A stretch of 9,709 nucleotides of DNA from the NCBI GenBank assembly GCA_934615235.1, contig CAKTTL010000103.1:1-9709 (forward strand), in the 5' to 3' direction. Position 1 is the stretch's first letter, and each line of letters starts with the position of its first letter. The translations under genes were made by a program, and so were the position numbers. Of the stretch, positions 6,766-9,709 are shown one piece after another. The DNA is from an uncultured Clostridia bacterium (GTDB lineage: Bacteria; Bacillota; Clostridia; Christensenellales; Aristaeellaceae). The notes under the pieces were generated by a model. That model saw nothing but the letters and a program-made list of their open reading frames with translations, made no database searches and was not told where the DNA came from.

Positions 6766-6908
6766 TACTCGTAACCCAGTACGCGACGGAGGTTGCCGCC
6801 TGGTCTGGCCTGCTTGGTTTCATCCGGCAAGTTCAATCCAAGGAGATGATCGATTGTCTGACGAATCAGCGTTGCGTTATTATAATATCCATTTTCACCG
6901 TTCCGAAG
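6765..6908 (-). pseudogene. 3' remnant of an unidentified gene
   Basis: The last 47 codons of a frame ending in TAG at 6767-6765 read like a real protein tail (GYYNNATLIRQTIDHLLGL, then LPDETKQARPGGNLRRVLGYE). The frame meets a terminator right after its stop, as a true gene end would. It has no ATG, GTG or TTG start upstream of its conserved-looking part, and the sequence above 6908 turns into hairpin-rich DNA. I do not recognise the family. The likeliest reading is the surviving 3' end of a gene broken by an insertion or rearrangement. Chance coding appearance is possible. Confidence 0.35.
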
Positions 6909-7075
6909 GCCCGCGCAAAGCGGAGGGCTGAAGGAGCGAGGACAGCGCGGAGCGCTCCGCAGCCCCGGAAGCCGGGCGCGCCCTGGGCGCGAACGATGCG
7001 AAGGCGCATGTCGCTGAAAATGATTAGAGTTGAGAGGGCTGCGGCCCTCACAAACTCTCCCGTGAGACTTTTTTT
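6909..7075. repeat. Cluster of GC-rich hairpins, repeat-like
   Basis: Six inverted repeats follow one another in 150 bases: GCCC/GGGC with inner CGC/GCG (6909-6928), the perfect palindrome GCGGAGCGCTCCGC (6947-6960), CCCGG/CCGGG (6964-6976), CGCGCCC/GGGCGCG (6977-6991), ATGCG/CGCAT (6996-7009), and a two-part stem AGAGTT+GAGGGC / GCCCTC+AACTCT (7026-7058). A small TCTC/GAGA hairpin and seven T (7069-7075) follow. This looks like a palindromic interspersed element or structured RNA, not protein-coding DNA. Confidence 0.5.
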
Positions 7076-7078
7076 GAC

Positions 7079-7158
7079 GGGCTGTTCCCCCCGTGGCTGA
7101 GGCAGGTTTGCGCAGCCCCTCCCAGAACCGGATTTGCACCTCTCCGTGCATCCGGCTC
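7079..7158 (-). ncRNA. Group II intron 3' end: domain V and probable domain VI
   Basis: The 34 nt at 7158-7125 (minus strand) fold exactly like group II intron domain V. Nine pairs join GAGCCGGAU to AUCCGGUUC, including the G-U wobble in the AGC catalytic triad (triad at domain positions 2-4). A two-base AA bulge follows, then GCAC/GUGC and a purine loop containing GAGA. Downstream, GGGCUG (7118-7113) and CAGCCC (7084-7079) can close a domain VI hairpin, with unpaired A residues just before the 3' arm as branch-point candidates. No reverse transcriptase and no room for domain I lie upstream before the next promoter, so this is a truncated intron. The exact 3' splice site is not clear. Confidence 0.65.
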
Positions 7159-7162
7159 GCCA

Positions 7163-7330
7163 TCAGTATTCGATAAAACAGTTCGTCTTCTTATTTTCCA
7201 TGGACGGTAAAATAGCCGTCATAGCATACCGTTTAACCTTATGGACATGATGAAGTTCGTATCGATCGGCATACGCCGTCTTGATTGGATGGGGAGTTGC
7301 TCCCGCGCCGCCGGTCGTCGTCCTTGCCAA
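7163..7330 (-). other. Unassigned 55-codon open frame next to domain V
   Basis: From TTG at 7330 to TGA at 7163 the frame reads with a coding-like middle (AYADRYELHHVHKVKRYAM). Its stop lies four bases from domain V of the intron remnant. It could be a scrap of an intron-encoded protein tail; the HHVHKVK segment loosely recalls the HH-x-x-K of HNH nuclease domains found at the end of some such proteins, but the cysteines are absent. There is no SD. It may be chance. Confidence 0.15.
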
Positions 7331-7416
7331 AGTCGTCGCGGCTCAATTCTTGCGTTGATCAATTCCGTTTCTGAATGGATCGCGCAAAAAAATTTTTTAT
7401 GTTTTATGTGATTTGG

Positions 7417-7445
7417 TTGACAAACGCCGCCGCCAGGGCTATAAT
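7417..7445 (+). promoter_or_regulatory. Strong promoter of the solute-uptake operon
   Basis: TTGACA (7417-7422) and TATAAT (7440-7445) are both consensus with a 17-bp spacer. Start predicted near 7452, leaving a leader of about 93 bases. An A/T tract (seven A then six T, about 7386-7398) just upstream could act as an UP element. No operator matching the one at 5129-5146 is visible here. Confidence 0.85.
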
Positions 7446-7544
7446 AAGCCTATATTACGAAATGATTATTTATGTGCATATTTTTGATACTTTGCGGTTT
7501 TCCCGTCAAGGAACGCCGTAAGGATAAAAAAGGAGGTTAGGTCA

Positions 7545-9419
7545 ATGCGTAAGTTCCTGTCTCTCTTGCTGGCGGTTTTGATGATCGCGTCGCTCTCCGG
7601 CATCGCGTTTGCTGAAGAGATGACCGCGGTCGGTACTCCGCGTACCGAAACGCTGATCGTTGAAACCCAGACTCCTACCGACGTACCCGGCCAGTTCAAC
7701 TCCTATATGCAGGGCACTCAGATGGGCTTTGGCATCCATCAGCTGATGAGCGCGATGATGTGGGAAATGGATACCGTAAAGGGCGAACAGTTCGGCGAAG
7801 TCGCCGAGGGAATGCCCGAGTCCAACGAGGACTTCACCGAGCACATCGTGAAGATTCGCCAGGGCATCAAGTGGTCCGACGGCGAAGACCTCAACGCGGA
7901 CGACGTGGTATTCACGTTCAACATGATCATGTCCAACAAGGGCATCTCCCAGTGCGATTACTACAACACCGTGTTCGCGTCCGTTGAAAAGGTGGACGAT
8001 TACACCGTGAAGTTCGTCACGAAGGAGAGCTTCCCGCGCCTGGCGCTGAAGTTCGGCGTAACGATCTGGGGCAACGACTGCCGCATCGTTCCCGAGCATA
8101 TTTACTCCAAGGTTGAAGACGTGACCACCTTCAAGGACAGCGCGCCGGTCGTCGCCGGTCCGTACACCGTAAAGGCGTATGACGAGCTGGGTAACTGGGT
8201 GCTTTACGAGCGTCGCGAAGACTGGCAGAACTCCACCGTCGGCGCCGTCACCGGCAAAATGCCGCAGGCGAAGTACATCTGGTTCCGCTATCTGGGCGAC
8301 GATACGACCCGCCAGATGAGCATGATCAACAACGAAGCGGACATCCTCTGCGAAGTCACGCCCGAGATTCTGGACGTAATGACCTCTTACAACGACAAGA
8401 TCGCGTGCTGGTACAACGAGTTCCCGTACGCGACGAGCGACGATCCCTGCTCGAAGGGCCTGTCGTTCATGATGGGCAAAGCGCCCTACGACAACGTTGA
8501 TTTCCGCTGGGGCATCACCCTTGCGATGAATTTCGACGAGATCTCCATGAACGTGTTCGACGGCGTTGGCCGCGCGAGCTGCTTCCCGATCCTGACCGCC
8601 ACCAGCGCGATGCAGGAGCTGTACTACAAGCCGCTGCTGCCCTGGCTCGAGAATGAATTCGTGCTCGACCTCGGCGACGGCACGACCGTGAAGCCCTTCG
8701 ACTCCGGCTATGCTGCGCGCATGGCGCAGAAGCTGGGCATTAAAGGCACCGAAGACGAGCTGATCGACATGTTCGGTATCGGCTGCTGGAAGTATGATCC
8801 GGAAGCGGCGACGAAGCTTCTGATCAAGGCTGGTCTTGAGAAGAAGGACGACGGCTGGTACTACAACGGCAAGCCCTTCGTGATCAACATGACGTATCTT
8901 GCCGACACCGAAGCGCAGGCGGGCCGCGGCGTGATCGCTGCCTACGACCAGCTGACCAAGTTCGGCCTGAAGTGCAATCTGTCGAGCGAATCCTCCGCGA
9001 CCTGGGACACCAACGCGGCGATCGGCAGCTACGACATCGCGGGCTACTGGCCGACCGGCGGTATTACCAGAGACCTGTATTCCCAGATCAACGGCTGGGA
9101 TGCGGATCTGATCGTTCCGCTCGGCGAGCGCGGCTCCGGCCAGGGCTCCCGCTGGAACAATGCGGAAGCGACCGAGATCATCCACAAGCTGGCGAAGGTT
9201 TCCGCGACCAGCGACGAATCCTACGAGCTGGGCATGGAATTCGTGAAGATCGCGATTCAGGATATGCCGTTCATCGGCTTCCATTCCGGCGTCAAGTTCG
9301 TTCCGACCAATTCGACCTACTGGACCAACTACCCCTGCGCGGAGAATCCGTACAACGGTCCCTGGTGGTGGTGGAGCTGCTTTAAGTACATTACGACCGA
9401 GATCACCCCTGCGGCGTAA
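7545..9419 (+). CDS. ABC transporter extracellular solute-binding protein, SBP_bac_5 (OppA/DppA) family
   Basis: A 624-residue secreted receptor that captures a solute and delivers it to an Opp/Dpp-type ABC importer. Residues 1-23 are a signal peptide ending A-F-A, cleaved before E24; there is no lipobox cysteine. Family features include the early F-T-x-x-I-V-K-I-R-Q-G-I-K-W-S-D-G with D-D-V-V-F-T-F, the A-G-P-Y-T-V-K segment, and F-R-W-G-I-T-L-A-M. The family takes peptides, but members near glycosidases often bind oligosaccharides, and the aromatic-rich C-terminus (W-W-W-W near residue 607) suits sugar stacking. AGGAGG (7531-7536) eight bases before ATG fixes the start. The permease gene follows after a terminator. 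The neighbouring arabinofuranosidase suggests arabino- or xylo-oligosaccharides as ligands; this is inferred. Confidence 0.9.
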   Translation: MRKFLSLLLAVLMIASLSGIAFAEEMTAVGTPRTETLIVETQTPTDVPGQFNSYMQGTQMGFGIHQLMSAMMWEMDTVKGEQFGEVAEGMPESNEDFTEHIVKIRQGIKWSDGEDLNADDVVFTFNMIMSNKGISQCDYYNTVFASVEKVDDYTVKFVTKESFPRLALKFGVTIWGNDCRIVPEHIYSKVEDVTTFKDSAPVVAGPYTVKAYDELGNWVLYERREDWQNSTVGAVTGKMPQAKYIWFRYLGDDTTRQMSMINNEADILCEVTPEILDVMTSYNDKIACWYNEFPYATSDDPCSKGLSFMMGKAPYDNVDFRWGITLAMNFDEISMNVFDGVGRASCFPILTATSAMQELYYKPLLPWLENEFVLDLGDGTTVKPFDSGYAARMAQKLGIKGTEDELIDMFGIGCWKYDPEAATKLLIKAGLEKKDDGWYYNGKPFVINMTYLADTEAQAGRGVIAAYDQLTKFGLKCNLSSESSATWDTNAAIGSYDIAGYWPTGGITRDLYSQINGWDADLIVPLGERGSGQGSRWNNAEATEIIHKLAKVSATSDESYELGMEFVKIAIQDMPFIGFHSGVKFVPTNSTYWTNYPCAENPYNGPWWWWSCFKYITTEITPAA

Positions 9420-9436
9420 TGCATCTGTAAAGCAGT

Positions 9437-9473
9437 GCGCGCGCTCATTGGGCGATCGCTCGATAAGCGCGCG
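9437..9473 (+). repeat. Intercistronic hairpin
   Basis: CGCGCGCT (9438-9445) pairs perfectly with AGCGCGCG (9466-9473), enclosing the palindrome GCGATCGC (9452-9459). With no T run after it, it could shield the 3' end of the binding-protein mRNA from exonucleases. Confidence 0.45.
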
Positions 9474-9498
9474 GCCCTCCATTCAAGGCTGAACCGGC

Positions 9499-9543
9499 GG
9501 GCGCATGCCGCCGTAAAAAAGCGGCACGCGCCCTTCTTTTTCC
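9499..9543 (+). terminator. Terminator or attenuator between binding protein and permease
   Basis: GGGCGC-A-TGCCGC (9499-9511) pairs with GCGGCA-C-GCGCCC (9521-9533), followed by TTCTTTTT. Partial read-through here would give much more binding protein than permease mRNA, the usual stoichiometry of such operons. No separate promoter is obvious in 9544-9580. Confidence 0.75.
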
Positions 9544-9594
9544 AATTTATGGATTGCGCTCAAAAAAGCTCCGCAGGAAAAGGAGTGGTGTCAT

Positions 9595-9709
9595 TTGAAG
9601 TTCTGGAAATACTTTGGGCTGCGTCTGCTGACCTGGGCGCTGACCATATTCATCGGCGTTACATTCATCTTTTTCATTCCGCGAATGTTCCCGTCCGATC
9701 CGGTAGAAA
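9595..9709 (+). CDS. ABC transporter permease, DppB/OppB-like (partial, 3' end outside window)
   Basis: Only the first 38 codons are present. They read K-F-W-K-Y-F-G-L-R-L-L-T-W-A-L-T-I-F-I-G-V then F-I-F-F-I-P-R-M-F-P-S-D-P-V-E, the typical start of a DppB/OppB membrane subunit: a short basic cytoplasmic end, the first membrane helix (about 10-30) and the x-P-x-D-P-V motif after it. The start is TTG at 9595-9597, with AGGAG (9581-9585) nine bases upstream. A GTG at 9588 is in another frame and gives no membrane helix. It is the expected partner of the preceding binding protein. Confidence 0.85.
   Translation, partial: MKFWKYFGLRLLTWALTIFIGVTFIFFIPRMFPSDPVE

Noticed and set aside
6765..7163. 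132-codon minus-strand frame starting inside domain V, as a protein
   Set aside because: Its first part is the translation of domain V and VI and of the hairpin cluster, and its ATG lies beside the ribozyme helix. Only the last 47 codons look coding.
9438..9473. Hairpin after the binding protein as a CRISPR-like or tRNA structure
   Set aside because: There is a single inverted repeat only, with no repeated units and no cloverleaf.
7542..9482. 646-codon open frame on the minus strand opposite the binding protein
   Set aside because: It is antisense to a secure family member, has no recognisable domain, no SD, and arises from GC-rich codon bias.

Overview
The window looks like a chromosome segment of an uncultured or little-studied Firmicute, probably a GC-rich gut clostridium. 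The evidence is the strong Shine-Dalgarno sequences (AGGAGG type), near-consensus sigma-A promoters with 17-bp spacers, TTG starts, GC-rich codon use, a GH51 arabinofuranosidase and an Opp-type solute uptake operon. No rRNA or marker gene is present, so the taxon is an inference. Long antisense reading frames are frequent because of the GC bias; I treat them as shadows.

Layout. (1) 1-480 is AT-rich and foreign-looking: a 5'-truncated HNH endonuclease gene on the + strand, followed 3 bp after its stop by spaced GTTTCC(A/G)AGAAC repeats that resemble an IS21-type insertion sequence end. (2) 584-3266, minus strand: a two-gene operon for an ion-driven stator-type motor resembling ZorA/ZorB of the Zorya defence systems. 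The MotB/OmpA-like subunit carries an unusually long heptad rod, and no Zorya effector gene is next to it. (3) 3427-4035: a MarR-family regulator transcribed divergently from the motor operon, with an operator-like palindrome in its promoter and a terminator. (4) 4034-6765: a LacI-family regulator divergent from a cytoplasmic GH51 alpha-L-arabinofuranosidase. The 157-bp intergene has two back-to-back promoters and a perfect palindromic operator at the predicted arabinofuranosidase start site. (5) 6765-7330 has no intact gene. It holds the 3' end of a broken minus-strand gene, a dense run of GC hairpins, a 34-nt group II intron domain V on the minus strand, and a 55-codon open frame of unknown status. 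(6) 7417-9709: a strong promoter, an extracellular solute-binding protein (SBP_bac_5 type), a strong intercistronic terminator, and the first 38 codons of a DppB/OppB-like permease running off the right edge.

How the parts fit. Genes 4 and 6 fit a hemicellulose module: uptake of oligosaccharides by the ABC transporter, cleavage of arabinosyl groups inside the cell, and local control by the LacI protein. The substrate link is inferred from proximity. The motor operon and its MarR neighbour form a separate unit, and it is the least conventional part of the window.
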